From contig JAOAPE010000011.1 in the NCBI GenBank assembly GCA_025462725.1, positions 388,114-452,113 of the forward strand: 64,000 nucleotides of DNA, given 5' to 3'. Under the pieces are notes generated by a model. The model was given only the letters and a program-made list of their open reading frames with translations, ran no database searches and was not told where the DNA came from. Source of the DNA: Terriglobales bacterium (GTDB lineage Bacteria; Acidobacteriota; Terriglobia; Terriglobales; Acidobacteriaceae). Shown piece after piece: positions 23,057 through 33,276 of this stretch. A program made the position numbers and the translations under genes. How positions within the stretch are numbered: the stretch's first letter is position 1; each line of letters opens with the position of its first letter.

Positions 23057-25471
23057 TCAGGCGGCCTCATCTTCCTTTGGAAATTTTGTCAATTCGTCCA
23101 AAATGGAGCGTACTTTCTCACCCAGCGTAGCAAATGAAAACGGCTTTTCCAGAAGCGGAATCCCGAGTTTCAGATGGTTTGTATCTGCGTAACCGGTAAT
23201 AAAAAGTATTTTCAGTGTTTGCCGCTGCTTTCTAAGAATTTCAGCCAAGACGCCCCCTTTCATGCCGGGCATCATGACGTCTGAGACGAGCAAGTTGATC
23301 GTTGCCGGGTACATCTCCGCGATGCGGAGAGCTTCTGGACCATTTGCAGCTTCCAAAACCTTGTATCCCAAACCTTCCAGGTAGACGCGCGTCATCGTGC
23401 GTATTCCGCTTTCGTCTTCCACCAGCAAAATCGTTTCACGTCCATTAGCAGAGGGGGCGGGTTTGTCTGGTACCACGCGAATGCCTTCACCTGTAGTATC
23501 CATTTTCGGCAGATACACCCGGAAGGTGCTTCCCCGACTTGGCTCGCTCTGAACGGATATGTGCCCGCCCGCTTGTTGCACAATCCCATACACCGCGGAA
23601 AGCCCCAATCCAGTTCCTCTGCCAATCTCCTTGGTGGTATAGAAAGGCTCGAAGATATGCGCTTGAATCTCTTGCGACATGCCGTAGCCCGTGTCGCTTA
23701 CTTCCAACAACGCAAACTCCGATTCAACTGTGTTGCGATCGTCTTTTCCCGCGATCACTTCCTCACCCGTGCGGATGGACAGCACACCTCCGGCGGGCAT
23801 TGCGTCCCGTGCATTGATCGCCAGATTGAGGATCATTAATTCCACTTGCGAGGGGTCGCCGCACACAACGATCGGCTGTTGAGAGACTTGGATATTCACT
23901 TGAGTCTCACCCACGAATAAGCTCTTCAACATCCGCTCCATTTCGGTCACGATCTTATTTAAGTCCACGGCGGTGCGAGTGAGCGGTTGTTTGCGGCTGA
24001 ACGCTAACAACTGGCGCGTAAGCGATGCCCCTCGTTTCGCAGCCTGAGTTATCTCTTCACAACTTGTGCGGACACTCCCCGGCAAACCGCTCTGCTCCAG
24101 GATTTGTGCGGTATTTCCCGATATCAACATCAATAGGTTGTTGAAGTCATGTGCCACCCCGCCAGCCAACTGACCGATGGCTTCCATTTTTTTCGCTTGG
24201 TGTAATTCACTTTCCATCCGCAAGGTCTGGGTCACGTCACGAAAGCTCCAAACTCTTCCGACGATCTCATCGCCGTTCAGGCGTTGAGGATGCGAGTACC
24301 TTTCAAAAACGCGACCGTCTTTGAACCGGAGTGTGTCATAGCTTTCGGCTTCCGGCTTTCCATACAGATCGTTCACGTTATGTAGAAACGCTTGGGGGTC
24401 CTCCAATTCAATAGCGACTGCAAGCAGGAGTTCCTGTTCGCTGAATTTAGCCATAGCCGAAGCCGGGATCTTCCAAAGCTCCAGGAATTTCTGGTTATAC
24501 GTTTTGATCTGGCGGTCGGTGGAAACCACCAAAATGCCGTCTGCAGTTGCTTCAAGAGTTGATTTCAATACTGAGAGTGATTCCTGAAGCATCTTCTCCG
24601 CATAACGGCGCTCCTGGTTCTCGATCCGCATGGTGGCGTTCGCTTGTGCCAGTTCCATAGTTCTTTCTTCCACACGTTTATCGAGGTCGCGGTTCGTCCG
24701 GCGGACGGCCTCTTGTACTTCTTTTCGGAATCGCAGATCTCTCGCCGTGAAGATCACTCCCATGATGTGCGGGTCCTGCAATTGATTGTTGGCCACGATC
24801 TCAAAAGGTATCCAGCCGCCGGATGATTCTTTGAACCGCAAGACAGATGGGGGCGCCTCTCCGGGTTGCTGAACCGTTCGCATGTATTCCGCTTGCGCGC
24901 GGGCGCGGTCTTCCGGATTAACAAAGTCGAAAACATTGCGGCCCAGCAAGTCTGACGACGCGAACCCAAGCACATGCTCCACGGATTGACTGACGAACTG
25001 AAACGTTCCTCGCTCATCAACCAGCGCCAGAATGTCGGAATTGTTCTCGACTAACGATCGAAACCTTCGTTCTCGGGCTTCAATCGCCGAATTGACCCGG
25101 TGATGCTCGTCCATGTCCCTGACCACGTTGAGAACAGCTCTTTGTCCTTCGAACTCGATGAGGGAAGTGCTGGATAATACTTTTGCGGGAAGGCCACTTT
25201 TAGCTACGTGAATTGATTCTTTTTCCCGCATTTGTCCGTCGGCCAATGTTTCAGCGATGTCTGAAACATCTCCGGTTATTTTGGCAACTTCCATGCCGAC
25301 GAGATCTTCGTAGCGATATCCGTAAAATTCAACCGCTCGTTTGTTAGCCTCGACTATGCGAAGCGAGTTTCCTTCAATAATGAGAACGGCGTCGTGAAGA
25401 GGATCGAGGAGCGCTCGGCAAAGTTGTGCTCCGATTGAATTGGTGGTCGTGGTTGTAGCGCGCTTCCGCAT
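23057..25471 (-). CDS. Hybrid PAS histidine kinase with C-terminal receiver (804 aa)
   Basis: A cytoplasmic kinase with no membrane span. Three PAS domains (about residues 18-125, 135-250 and 305-410) are followed by a kinase core with His441 in GGVAHDFNNLL, an ATPase domain (DTGYGMS, GRGTGLGLSAV) and a receiver with Asp731 in LLVSDVMMPG. This is a hybrid kinase of the 'HDFNN' group common in soil bacteria. The ATG at 25471 has GAGGAGG at good spacing. It converges with the CHASE8 kinase. Its signal (redox, light or a small molecule bound by PAS) is unknown. Confidence 0.92.
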   Translation of the reverse strand: MRKRATTTTTNSIGAQLCRALLDPLHDAVLIIEGNSLRIVEANKRAVEFYGYRYEDLVGMEVAKITGDVSDIAETLADGQMREKESIHVAKSGLPAKVLSSTSLIEFEGQRAVLNVVRDMDEHHRVNSAIEARERRFRSLVENNSDILALVDERGTFQFVSQSVEHVLGFASSDLLGRNVFDFVNPEDRARAQAEYMRTVQQPGEAPPSVLRFKESSGGWIPFEIVANNQLQDPHIMGVIFTARDLRFRKEVQEAVRRTNRDLDKRVEERTMELAQANATMRIENQERRYAEKMLQESLSVLKSTLEATADGILVVSTDRQIKTYNQKFLELWKIPASAMAKFSEQELLLAVAIELEDPQAFLHNVNDLYGKPEAESYDTLRFKDGRVFERYSHPQRLNGDEIVGRVWSFRDVTQTLRMESELHQAKKMEAIGQLAGGVAHDFNNLLMLISGNTAQILEQSGLPGSVRTSCEEITQAAKRGASLTRQLLAFSRKQPLTRTAVDLNKIVTEMERMLKSLFVGETQVNIQVSQQPIVVCGDPSQVELMILNLAINARDAMPAGGVLSIRTGEEVIAGKDDRNTVESEFALLEVSDTGYGMSQEIQAHIFEPFYTTKEIGRGTGLGLSAVYGIVQQAGGHISVQSEPSRGSTFRVYLPKMDTTGEGIRVVPDKPAPSANGRETILLVEDESGIRTMTRVYLEGLGYKVLEAANGPEALRIAEMYPATINLLVSDVMMPGMKGGVLAEILRKQRQTLKILFITGYADTNHLKLGIPLLEKPFSFATLGEKVRSILDELTKFPKEDEAA

Positions 25472-25600
25472 TCGGCACCTCCTCGCATCTGACTTCCTGA
25501 AAACGATGTCTCAGGAAGCGAGCGGCACCTTCTACCTTAGAAGCCACTTTCGCTAGAGGAGAACAGAGCTGGATTCACCACTTTTGCCAGAACAGCTTTG

Positions 25601-27421
25601 CTATTTCTGGCCCGGCGCAAACGCTTCCACCTTGGAGCTCAACTCTTCCCATCGTGAGTAGAGGCTGTCCAAGGATTGTTGGGCGGAGTTGACCTTCTCT
25701 GCGCATGCAAGCAAGCGCGCCGGATTGCTCGCAATTTCGGGGTTCTGGAGTTCCGCTTGCGCCAACTGAACGCGACTCTCAGCTTCTGAGATCTTGCCTT
25801 CGATCTCTTCCCACTCGCGGCTTTCAATGTACGAAAGTTTCTTCTTCGCGGACCCGAGCTCCCCTCTTGCCGCGCTCTTCATCTTTTTCTGCTGCTCGCT
25901 CTTGCGTGACTCCTGCTCGCGCTCCCATTGTGAGCAGTCCGCAAAGATTGCCGCGCCGCCATCTTCAGTATTTAGTCCAAGGATAATCGTGGATACCCGC
26001 TCCAGCATGTACCGATCGTGCGTGACCAGGACGATTGCGCCGGGAAAATCCATCAGGCTTTCTTCGAGAACTTCCAGAGTTCTAATATCGAGATCATTCG
26101 TCGGTTCGTCCAGAAGCAGAACGTCTGCTGGCTGCAGCATCATGCGGGCGATCAACACCCGCGCCTGCTCTCCACCAGACAGTCTTGCGAGGGGCAGATC
26201 GAGTTGCTCGGCGCGAAACAAGAACCGGTTCGCCCACGCACCTACGTGGATTACGCGTTCACGGAAGATCACCGAGTCCCCATGCGCCGCCAGCGCCCTG
26301 CGCAACGGCATTTCCGGGTCGAGATGTTCCCGCGCTTGATCGAAGTAAACGATCTTCACCGCATCAGCGCGCTTGATGGTGCCACTGTCCGGCTGCAATT
26401 CGCCGGTGATCAGTTTCAGCAGAGTGGTTTTTCCGCTGCCATTCGGCCCCAGTAGTCCAACGCGCGCTCCAGGCGACAGTACGAATGAGAAATCGCGAAA
26501 CAGTTCGCGACCGCCCATCGCCTTGCTCACGCGTATTGCATCCACTAGCCGCTTGGTCTGGCGCTCGGTGCCTGCGAACTCGATGTTCGTGGTGCGTTTT
26601 ACACCCCTAGCGGTGATATCGCTTAACTTGTCTATCAGTTCGCCAGCCGTGTCAATGCGCGCCTTTGATTTCGTCGTTCGCGCCTTCGCTCCCCGGCGCA
26701 GCCATTCCACCTCGCGCCGAACTTTGTTTTGCAATGCGTCCTGATATTTCGATTGCGCTGCAAGAAATTCTTCTTTCTTGATCAGGAAATCGCTGTAGCT
26801 TCCCGTGATCGTGAGCAGGCCGTCAGGATACGCGCGGTCCAGTTCCATGATCGATTGCGCAGTGTTCTCCAGGAAATAACGATCGTGACTTACCGCCAGC
26901 CAAGCAAACTGTGCGCTGTTCAACAGTTTCTCCAGCCAGAAGATTGATTCAAGATCAAGATGGTTGGTCGGTTCGTCGAGCAGAAGGAGGTCAGGTTTCT
27001 TCAGTAGCTCGCGAGCAATCGACAGCCGCTTCTTCCACCCACCGGAAAGCGAATCGGCGGGAACGTCCGCATCTTGAAATCCGGCACGGCCCAGAGTGGT
27101 GCTGATGCGAGCAGCCGTTTCCATCTCACTCAGCGATTCGCCGCGCGCCGTCTTTTCCATGATCAGCTGAATGGTTTTCCCGGGAGGGAAGCTGTCGGCC
27201 TGCGCCACATAACCCACGCGCACCATCTTGCGGACGGACACCGTGCCACTATCTGCTTCCGTGAGTCGCGCAAGGATTTGCAGCAGCGTGGACTTGCCCG
27301 AACCATTGGGCCCGATCAACCCAATGCGGTCTCCATCTGAAATGCCGAATGACAAGCTCTTGAACAGGCTTGCTGACCCGAAGGATTTTTCGATTGCATG
27401 TGCGCTAAGCAGCAGGGACAT
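25601..27421 (-). CDS. uup: ABC-F ATPase Uup (606 aa)
   Basis: Two ABC ATPase domains in one chain without membrane spans: Walker A GPNGSGKST at residues 37-45 and a second GPNGSGKTT near 336, signatures LSGGWKKR and LSGGEQAR, and Walker B LLLLDEPTNHLD and LLLLDEPTNDLD. The C-terminal 90 residues are a coiled coil, which marks the Uup subgroup. ABC-F proteins act on the ribosome or, for Uup, in ribosome function and DNA-tract stability rather than in transport. The ATG at 27421 has no obvious ribosome site. It is divergent from the MATE gene. Confidence 0.85.
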   Translation of the reverse strand: MSLLLSAHAIEKSFGSASLFKSLSFGISDGDRIGLIGPNGSGKSTLLQILARLTEADSGTVSVRKMVRVGYVAQADSFPPGKTIQLIMEKTARGESLSEMETAARISTTLGRAGFQDADVPADSLSGGWKKRLSIARELLKKPDLLLLDEPTNHLDLESIFWLEKLLNSAQFAWLAVSHDRYFLENTAQSIMELDRAYPDGLLTITGSYSDFLIKKEEFLAAQSKYQDALQNKVRREVEWLRRGAKARTTKSKARIDTAGELIDKLSDITARGVKRTTNIEFAGTERQTKRLVDAIRVSKAMGGRELFRDFSFVLSPGARVGLLGPNGSGKTTLLKLITGELQPDSGTIKRADAVKIVYFDQAREHLDPEMPLRRALAAHGDSVIFRERVIHVGAWANRFLFRAEQLDLPLARLSGGEQARVLIARMMLQPADVLLLDEPTNDLDIRTLEVLEESLMDFPGAIVLVTHDRYMLERVSTIILGLNTEDGGAAIFADCSQWEREQESRKSEQQKKMKSAARGELGSAKKKLSYIESREWEEIEGKISEAESRVQLAQAELQNPEIASNPARLLACAEKVNSAQQSLDSLYSRWEELSSKVEAFAPGQK

Positions 27422-27489
27422 CTACTTAATTGTACCTGCCGCACTAAGCAGAAAATTCGACAGCAATCCCTGTAACATCTACACACGCG

Positions 27490-28869
27490 ATGTTGCAGCT
27501 TTCTTCATTACGGCAGGAGTTTGGTCCCATGCTGCGCCTCGCCGGGCCGCTGGTCGCCGCCGAACTAGGCTGGATGTTCATGGGCGTGATCGACACCGTC
27601 ATGGTCGGACACCTGCCCTATAGCGCCGAAGCCATCGGCGCCGTCAGCCTCGGTACTGTGCTGTTCTACATGATCGCGCTTTACGGTGGAGGCATTCTGC
27701 TGGGGCTCGATACGCTGGTGTCGCAATCGTTCGGACGCGGCGATATCGAAGATTGCCACCACTCACTCATTAACAGCGTTTATCTGGTGCTGGTGATGAC
27801 GCCGATCCTGATGGGGCTCGTCTGGTTTGGCATTCCGCTGCTGCCGCGCTTTGGTGTGAATCCCGCGGTGCTCGCCCTGACTACGCCATTCCTGAAAGCC
27901 GTGCTCTGGAGTACTTTCCCGCTGCTGCTCTACTTCGCGTTTCGCCGATACATGCAGGGCATGAATCTCGTGAAGCCCATCATGTTCGTGCTCGTATCCG
28001 CAAACCTGGTGAACCTGGCAGGGAACTGGGTGCTCATCTACGGACACTGGGGATTTCCCGCGCTCGGCGTGGCCGGTTCCGGATGGGCAACGTGCATCTC
28101 GCGCGGATACATGGCAGTCATGCTGTTGGCTTACATTCTTTTTTACGATTGGCGGCACAAGACCAAACTGCATGGCGCGGAATTCGGTCTGGATATTGGG
28201 CGCATCCGTGAACTGCTCCGACTCGGTCTGCCCGCCGCAACGCAGATGGCGATTGAGATCGGCATCCTCACTCTGGCCACGGTTGTCATCGGACGCCTCC
28301 AGCCCGCCGCCCTCGCGGCTCACCAGATCGCGCTGAATGTTTCCAGCGTCACATACATGGTTCCGCTGGGAGTGAGTTCCGCGGCTGCTGTCCGCGTAGG
28401 ACAAGCCATTGGACGACGCGACCCTGCCGCCGCCTCCCGCGCCGGATGGGCTGCAATCGCCCTCGGACTGCTCTTCATGTCCGCCGCAGCATTGTCTTTC
28501 ATCCTGTTTCCGCGATACATCGTCCGCGTCTACAGCAGCGATCCTGAAGTCATGAAGATCGGTGTGACCCTGCTCGCAGTCGCCGCCATCTTCCAGATTT
28601 TCGATGGTATTCAGATCGTGGCTTCCGGTGCCCTCCGCGGCGCGGGCGAGACCAAGATCCCGATGCTCACTTATGGCATAGCGTATTGGCTGATCGGGCT
28701 GCCCTTTGGGTATTACCTGTGCTTCAACCGCGGATGGGGCGCAACGGGGGTGTGGGCGGGGCTTTGCTTTGGATTAGTGCTGATAGGAGTCATCCTTTTA
28801 TTTGTATGGAAACAAAAAGTGGTCCAATTGACGTTCCAAATTGACCACTATTCGGCTGTCAAACCTTAG
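27490..28869 (+). CDS. MATE-family multidrug exporter (459 aa)
   Basis: A polytopic inner-membrane protein of about 12 predicted spans with the MATE layout: RLAGPLVAAELGWMFMGVIDTVMVGHL at the start, two similar halves, and ASGALRGAGETKIPM near the end. MATE proteins expel cationic compounds in exchange for Na+ or H+. The ATG at 27490 lacks a clear ribosome site; an internal ATG at 27529 is the alternative. It is divergent from uup and followed at once by MacB-type permease genes. Substrate unknown. Confidence 0.88.
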   Translation: MLQLSSLRQEFGPMLRLAGPLVAAELGWMFMGVIDTVMVGHLPYSAEAIGAVSLGTVLFYMIALYGGGILLGLDTLVSQSFGRGDIEDCHHSLINSVYLVLVMTPILMGLVWFGIPLLPRFGVNPAVLALTTPFLKAVLWSTFPLLLYFAFRRYMQGMNLVKPIMFVLVSANLVNLAGNWVLIYGHWGFPALGVAGSGWATCISRGYMAVMLLAYILFYDWRHKTKLHGAEFGLDIGRIRELLRLGLPAATQMAIEIGILTLATVVIGRLQPAALAAHQIALNVSSVTYMVPLGVSSAAAVRVGQAIGRRDPAAASRAGWAAIALGLLFMSAAALSFILFPRYIVRVYSSDPEVMKIGVTLLAVAAIFQIFDGIQIVASGALRGAGETKIPMLTYGIAYWLIGLPFGYYLCFNRGWGATGVWAGLCFGLVLIGVILLFVWKQKVVQLTFQIDHYSAVKP

Positions 28870-28921
28870 ATTATTTCCATTTCTCCGGAAACTATCGGCT
28901 ACTATCCTTCGTACCTCTCTT

Positions 28922-30172
28922 ATGCGCTTAGCCGTGCCTGCCAATATTCTCGCCTTGCGCGAGCCCATCCGCATCGCCTGGGACAGCATGCGCGTGCACA
29001 AGCTACGCACTTTCCTTACGCTCCTGGGAATCATCCTCTCCGTTTCAACATTGATCATGGTGATATCCATGATCGAGGGCACTAACCTTTATATACAAAA
29101 CACTGTCGCGAATCTCGGCGCGGATGTTTTTCTCGTCAACCAGTACGGCATCATTCCTGACCGCAAATCATTCCTGAAGGCCCAGCGACACAATAAGGTC
29201 ATCACCTACGAAGACTTCGAATACCTGCGCGATACCATGAAGCTTCCCAAAGCGGTTGGTCTTGAAACCCGCCGCACAGGACTCCTGCGTTTCGGCACCG
29301 AGAGCATGGAGGACGTCGACGTCCGCGGTGTGACTTCGAACATTGGTGACATGGACGTGGAAGAGCCGGATGCCGGCCGCTACATCACTGATGCCGACGA
29401 CAGTCACCGCTCGGAAGCCGCACTGATCGGCACCGACGTGGTCAGTCGTCTGTTTCCCGGACGCGACCCCATGGGGAAATACATCTCCATCGACGGACGC
29501 CCATTTCTCATCGTCGGGATTGCGAAGCCGATCGGCACTATCCTCGGCCAGAGCCAGGACAACTTCATCTACATCCCGATTCAGACGTTCCTGAAAATTT
29601 ACGGCTCCAACAACAATGGGATGTCAGTCAATATTCAGGCACGCGGCCCCGAGTGGTCTCTGCAAACGCAGGAAGAAGCACGGACATTGATGCGCGTCCG
29701 CCGACACCTCGGCCCCGGTGAAGATGACACTTTCGGGATTTCTTCCGCAGCCGGAATACTCGATATCTGGCACAACATCTCCAGCGCCATTGAAGCCGGA
29801 ATGGTCGGCGTAGTCTCCGTGTTCCTTGTCATCGGCGGAGTCGTCATCATGAACGTCATGCTCACCAGTGTGACCGAACGCACACGCGAGATCGGCATCC
29901 GCAAATCTCTGGGCGCGCGACGCAATGACATTTTGCTTCAGTTCCTTTTCGAATCCGCGATGATGTCCGCGATGGGTGGGATTCTTGGAGTGCTTATTGC
30001 AGGTTCATTTTCAAAATTGATCGGCGCCACCACATCCATTCCTATGAACATGCCGTTGTACGCGGTGATCATCGCCATCACGGTTTCAACTTTGGTTGGA
30101 TTATTCTTTGGTATCTACCCCGCGCGCAAAGCCGCGCGACTCGATCCGATTGAGGCCATGCGACACGAGTAG
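28922..30172 (+). CDS. MacB/FtsX-type ABC permease (416 aa)
   Basis: One N-terminal span (RTFLTLLGIILSVSTLIMVI) anchors a periplasmic MacB core domain of about 200 residues; three spans at the C-terminus form the FtsX domain, with TERTREIGIRKSLGARRNDI and FGIYPARKAARLDPIEAMRHE. The ATG at 28922 gives the family start; an earlier TTG at 28841 would overlap the MATE gene. The product should pair with the similar permease downstream, in a heterodimer driven by an ATPase encoded elsewhere. Export of peptides, lipids or drugs is typical of the family. Confidence 0.85.
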   Translation: MRLAVPANILALREPIRIAWDSMRVHKLRTFLTLLGIILSVSTLIMVISMIEGTNLYIQNTVANLGADVFLVNQYGIIPDRKSFLKAQRHNKVITYEDFEYLRDTMKLPKAVGLETRRTGLLRFGTESMEDVDVRGVTSNIGDMDVEEPDAGRYITDADDSHRSEAALIGTDVVSRLFPGRDPMGKYISIDGRPFLIVGIAKPIGTILGQSQDNFIYIPIQTFLKIYGSNNNGMSVNIQARGPEWSLQTQEEARTLMRVRRHLGPGEDDTFGISSAAGILDIWHNISSAIEAGMVGVVSVFLVIGGVVIMNVMLTSVTERTREIGIRKSLGARRNDILLQFLFESAMMSAMGGILGVLIAGSFSKLIGATTSIPMNMPLYAVIIAITVSTLVGLFFGIYPARKAARLDPIEAMRHE

Positions 30173-30193
30173 TAGTCACACTCAGAGTTCATT

Positions 30194-31447
30194 ATGAAAC
30201 TGCAATTATCTGAAAACGCGAAGATGGCTCTCGAGACTGTCCGGGAGAACAAGATCCGTTCCATCCTCACCGTCTCCGGCGTCGTCATTGGCATCACCAC
30301 TGTTATTGCGGTCGCGTCCATCCTCGTCGGCGTGAGCCGCAATATCGAAGAGTCGCTGAATGATTTTGGTGTAAACACACTCTTCATTTTTAAGTTCACT
30401 CCCGGCCCGCACTTCGGACGGCTTTCCACCGAAGAGCGCATGAGAAAACCTCTCACGCTCGAAGACGGCATGGCCATTCAGGATTCTTGCCCTGCGGTAA
30501 AGAAAGTTTCCGTGCAAGTGTTTCCGCGCGTGGGTGTCAATCGTCCCGCAGATCCTCTCATGCGATATAACGGCCACGAGACGGACGTAAATTTCTCCGG
30601 CGTCACACCTGCGTTTGAGACGGTGCAGAACCTGCACATCTCTAAAGGCCGCTTCTTTTCCGAAACTGAAAACGATCACCACTCTGATCTTATCGTGCTC
30701 GGTTATGACGCCGCGCGTGCTTTGTTTCCTGATGAAAACGGGATCGGGAAGACCGTTCAGTTCGGCACGCAGAGTTTCAGCGTTGTCGGCATCCTCGAAC
30801 AGCGCAAGACGAACGTGCTGCGCGGAGGCGGTTCAGACAATCAGGCACTCATTCCGTACCTGACGTATCGCAAACACAATCCAAACAACGACGAACACTT
30901 CATCTCCGCAGAAGCCTATCCCGGAATGAAAGCGGCGGCGGAAGATCAAGTCAGAGGAATCCTTAGACAGCGTCGTCGTGTTGCTTTTAGCGCTCCGGAT
31001 AGCTTTGGCATCTCAAGCGCCGAACAGATCGCTGACCAGCTTCGCCAAGTCACTGCGTCCGTCGCGCTTCTCACCGTAGCCATCAGCTCCATCGGACTAC
31101 TTGTCGGCGGCGTCGGAGTAATGAACATCATGTTGATGTCCGTGACGGAACGCACGCGCGAGATCGGCGTTCGCAAGGCCCTCGGCGCGCGCAAACGTGA
31201 CATCTCCTGGCAATTCCTCACAGAAGCTATGACGCTCACTGGATGTGGCGGGACTATCGGTGTTTTCCTTGGGGTAGCGATCAGCTTCACCATCAACAAA
31301 CTCGTACCTGCCCTACCTTCGGCGGTTCCCGCATGGGCCATTGTCGCCGGGGTCATGGTCTCGATGAGCGTGGGATTGTTCTTCGGCATTTATCCCGCCG
31401 TCAAAGCTGCCCGACTAGACCCCGTTGACGCCCTTCGCTACGAGTAA
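30194..31447 (+). CDS. MacB/FtsX-type ABC permease, second of a pair (417 aa)
   Basis: It has the same layout as the gene 22 bases before it: one N-terminal span, a periplasmic core, and a C-terminal FtsX domain (TERTREIGVRKALGARKRDI, FGIYPAVKAARLDPVDALRYE). The two chains differ enough to suggest a heterodimer rather than a recent duplication. No LolD/MacB-type ATPase gene or membrane-fusion protein is found in this window, which is unusual for a two-permease operon. Substrate unknown. Confidence 0.85.
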   Translation: MKLQLSENAKMALETVRENKIRSILTVSGVVIGITTVIAVASILVGVSRNIEESLNDFGVNTLFIFKFTPGPHFGRLSTEERMRKPLTLEDGMAIQDSCPAVKKVSVQVFPRVGVNRPADPLMRYNGHETDVNFSGVTPAFETVQNLHISKGRFFSETENDHHSDLIVLGYDAARALFPDENGIGKTVQFGTQSFSVVGILEQRKTNVLRGGGSDNQALIPYLTYRKHNPNNDEHFISAEAYPGMKAAAEDQVRGILRQRRRVAFSAPDSFGISSAEQIADQLRQVTASVALLTVAISSIGLLVGGVGVMNIMLMSVTERTREIGVRKALGARKRDISWQFLTEAMTLTGCGGTIGVFLGVAISFTINKLVPALPSAVPAWAIVAGVMVSMSVGLFFGIYPAVKAARLDPVDALRYE

Positions 31448-31562
31448 CGCCTAGCGATTACCACAGTGCCGATTTTGCCCTAGTACGCTGCGCAGGAACT
31501 CTGAAACTGCGATAATGGCGGCAATTGGAAGTCACTCTTTCCTGTTGGAGCAATAAGACATT

Positions 31563-33059
31563 ATGAGTCTCAATCGGATGTGGTTCGGGATCATTGCCTC
31601 TGCTTTTCTCTTCTCCACTTTTTGCGCGGCCCAGAATAACAACCCGCGCAATCCTACCTGGTGGGACAAATACGACTACCTCTTTCGGAATGGGCCAGAT
31701 GCATCGGTCGGCAGTACGTCTTCCGTCAGTTCAGGCAAGAGCAACGTTGACATCTCCAACGAGTGCGGTCCACAGAGCGAGACAAACATCGCTTTGAGTT
31801 CGGTGAATCCCAAAAACTTGGCCGCCGGTTCAAACGAGATATTTCGCTTGCCCATGCGCGGATACTCTTCAAGCAACGGCGGATCCAATTGGTCAGGAGT
31901 TGATCTTCCGCTTCCTCCTGCCATTGGCACCAACGGCATTGATTTCGGATCAGACCCGACTCTCGCCTTTGACACACTGGGCAATACTTTCTACGGATAT
32001 ATCGTCGTTTTCTTCAGCAACGGCAACGGCATCAATGGAACGCAGATGGCAGTTGCCCGATCTACGGATGGCGGGAAAACATATCCCTCTGCTACCTTCT
32101 TTTCTTTCTCGAGCGGCTCTGATCACTTCAATGACAAGCCGATGATGACGGTGGACACGAACCCGAACAGCCCGTACAAAGACAACATCTACATCGCCTG
32201 GGACGCCGCCAGCGGTGGCTCCACAGGCGGAGGAATCAGGATCGCAACCTCAACAGACCACGGAGCGACTTTCAACGTCGTCCGCGCTGATGATCCGAAA
32301 GGCCCGGGCCGCTCCATCGGCACCACTCCCTTTGTTGGACCGAACGGGGAGGTTTATGTGGCATGGAATGACTATGCTGCTAATACGATTGCGTTCACAA
32401 GATCATTGGACGGCGGCAGAACGTGGGCACCCCAAACTGTTGTTACAAGTAAGCAGCTTGCTTTCGATGTTGCTGTACCGGCAGAATCGTTTCGCGCGGC
32501 TCTCGTTTACCCGGTCTGCGATACTGACCGCTCAAGCGGCGCGCATCGTGGACGTCTCTACTGCTCATGGATGGACGCAACTGCGGCAGGCACCACGGAC
32601 ATTTACTTGTCCTACTCCGATGATCGCGGCACGACCTGGTCATCCAAACAGACTGTTGCCGATCAGTTCTCAACGAAAGTCGATCGGTTCAATCACTGGA
32701 TGTCCGCGGACCCAGTCACGGGTGATCTGAATTTCTCGTTCTACGACACTCGGAACGACACTACGGGACAGCGTTATATGACGGACATCTATTTCACCCA
32801 GTCGCAGGACGGCGGCGGCACGTTCCGCAGTCCTAACACTCGGGTGAGCACAGTGAGTTCCAATGAACACGATTGCAATGGCGTTTTTCCATGTTCCGGG
32901 ATCAACTATGGCAATCAACAGGGAGACTATGAAGGCTTAGTCTCTTTTGGAGGCATTTCACATCCTGTATGGACAGACAGTCGTCGTCAGCAAGATCGCA
33001 TTAGCGGATGCTCCCGCAATCTCGGGATGGAAGAAGTCTTCACCGCAACTGTGAAATAG
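31563..33059 (+). CDS. Secreted BNR/Asp-box beta-propeller protein (498 aa)
   Basis: A signal peptide (residues 1-23) leads to a beta-propeller with several Asp-box motifs: STDGGKTY, STDHGATF, SLDGGRTW and SDDRGTTW. Asp boxes occur in sialidases, photosystem-assembly-like factors and other propellers. The catalytic Arg triad of true sialidases is not recognisable, so I call it exo-alpha-sialidase-like only by fold. It stands alone, is flanked by a good terminator at 33077-33101, and is probably secreted or periplasmic. Confidence 0.8.
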   Translation: MSLNRMWFGIIASAFLFSTFCAAQNNNPRNPTWWDKYDYLFRNGPDASVGSTSSVSSGKSNVDISNECGPQSETNIALSSVNPKNLAAGSNEIFRLPMRGYSSSNGGSNWSGVDLPLPPAIGTNGIDFGSDPTLAFDTLGNTFYGYIVVFFSNGNGINGTQMAVARSTDGGKTYPSATFFSFSSGSDHFNDKPMMTVDTNPNSPYKDNIYIAWDAASGGSTGGGIRIATSTDHGATFNVVRADDPKGPGRSIGTTPFVGPNGEVYVAWNDYAANTIAFTRSLDGGRTWAPQTVVTSKQLAFDVAVPAESFRAALVYPVCDTDRSSGAHRGRLYCSWMDATAAGTTDIYLSYSDDRGTTWSSKQTVADQFSTKVDRFNHWMSADPVTGDLNFSFYDTRNDTTGQRYMTDIYFTQSQDGGGTFRSPNTRVSTVSSNEHDCNGVFPCSGINYGNQQGDYEGLVSFGGISHPVWTDSRRQQDRISGCSRNLGMEEVFTATVK

Positions 33060-33076
33060 CTGTTTTGCCAGAACAG

Positions 33077-33101
33077 AGGGGCACCGATGGTGCCCCTTTT
33101 G
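33077..33101 (+). terminator. Intrinsic terminator after the propeller gene
   Basis: A perfect nine-base stem (AGGGGCACC / GGTGCCCCT) with a three-base loop, followed by TTT, 17 bases after the stop codon. Confidence 0.8.
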
Positions 33102-33276
33102 TCTTTCAGTACATGTCCTCGCGGTCGTATTCCCCATCCGTTTCCTCAATCCCGTGCATCCATGCACTCGTAGGAGGGTTCTAATCCACACAGGCAGCAT
33201 GTCTGGGGAACCATTCGGATACAGCGAATGCAGACATATCGTGCAAGCCGCGGTTTGGGAAACTCAAGTGAAAGCA

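Noticed and set aside
27763..28404. Minus-strand open frame of 213 codons
   Set aside because: It overlaps the MATE gene completely and has the His/Gln/Asp bias of an antisense frame.
28841..28921. Extended TTG start of the first MacB-type permease
   Set aside because: It overlaps the MATE gene and adds no family sequence; the ATG at 28922 fits the family.
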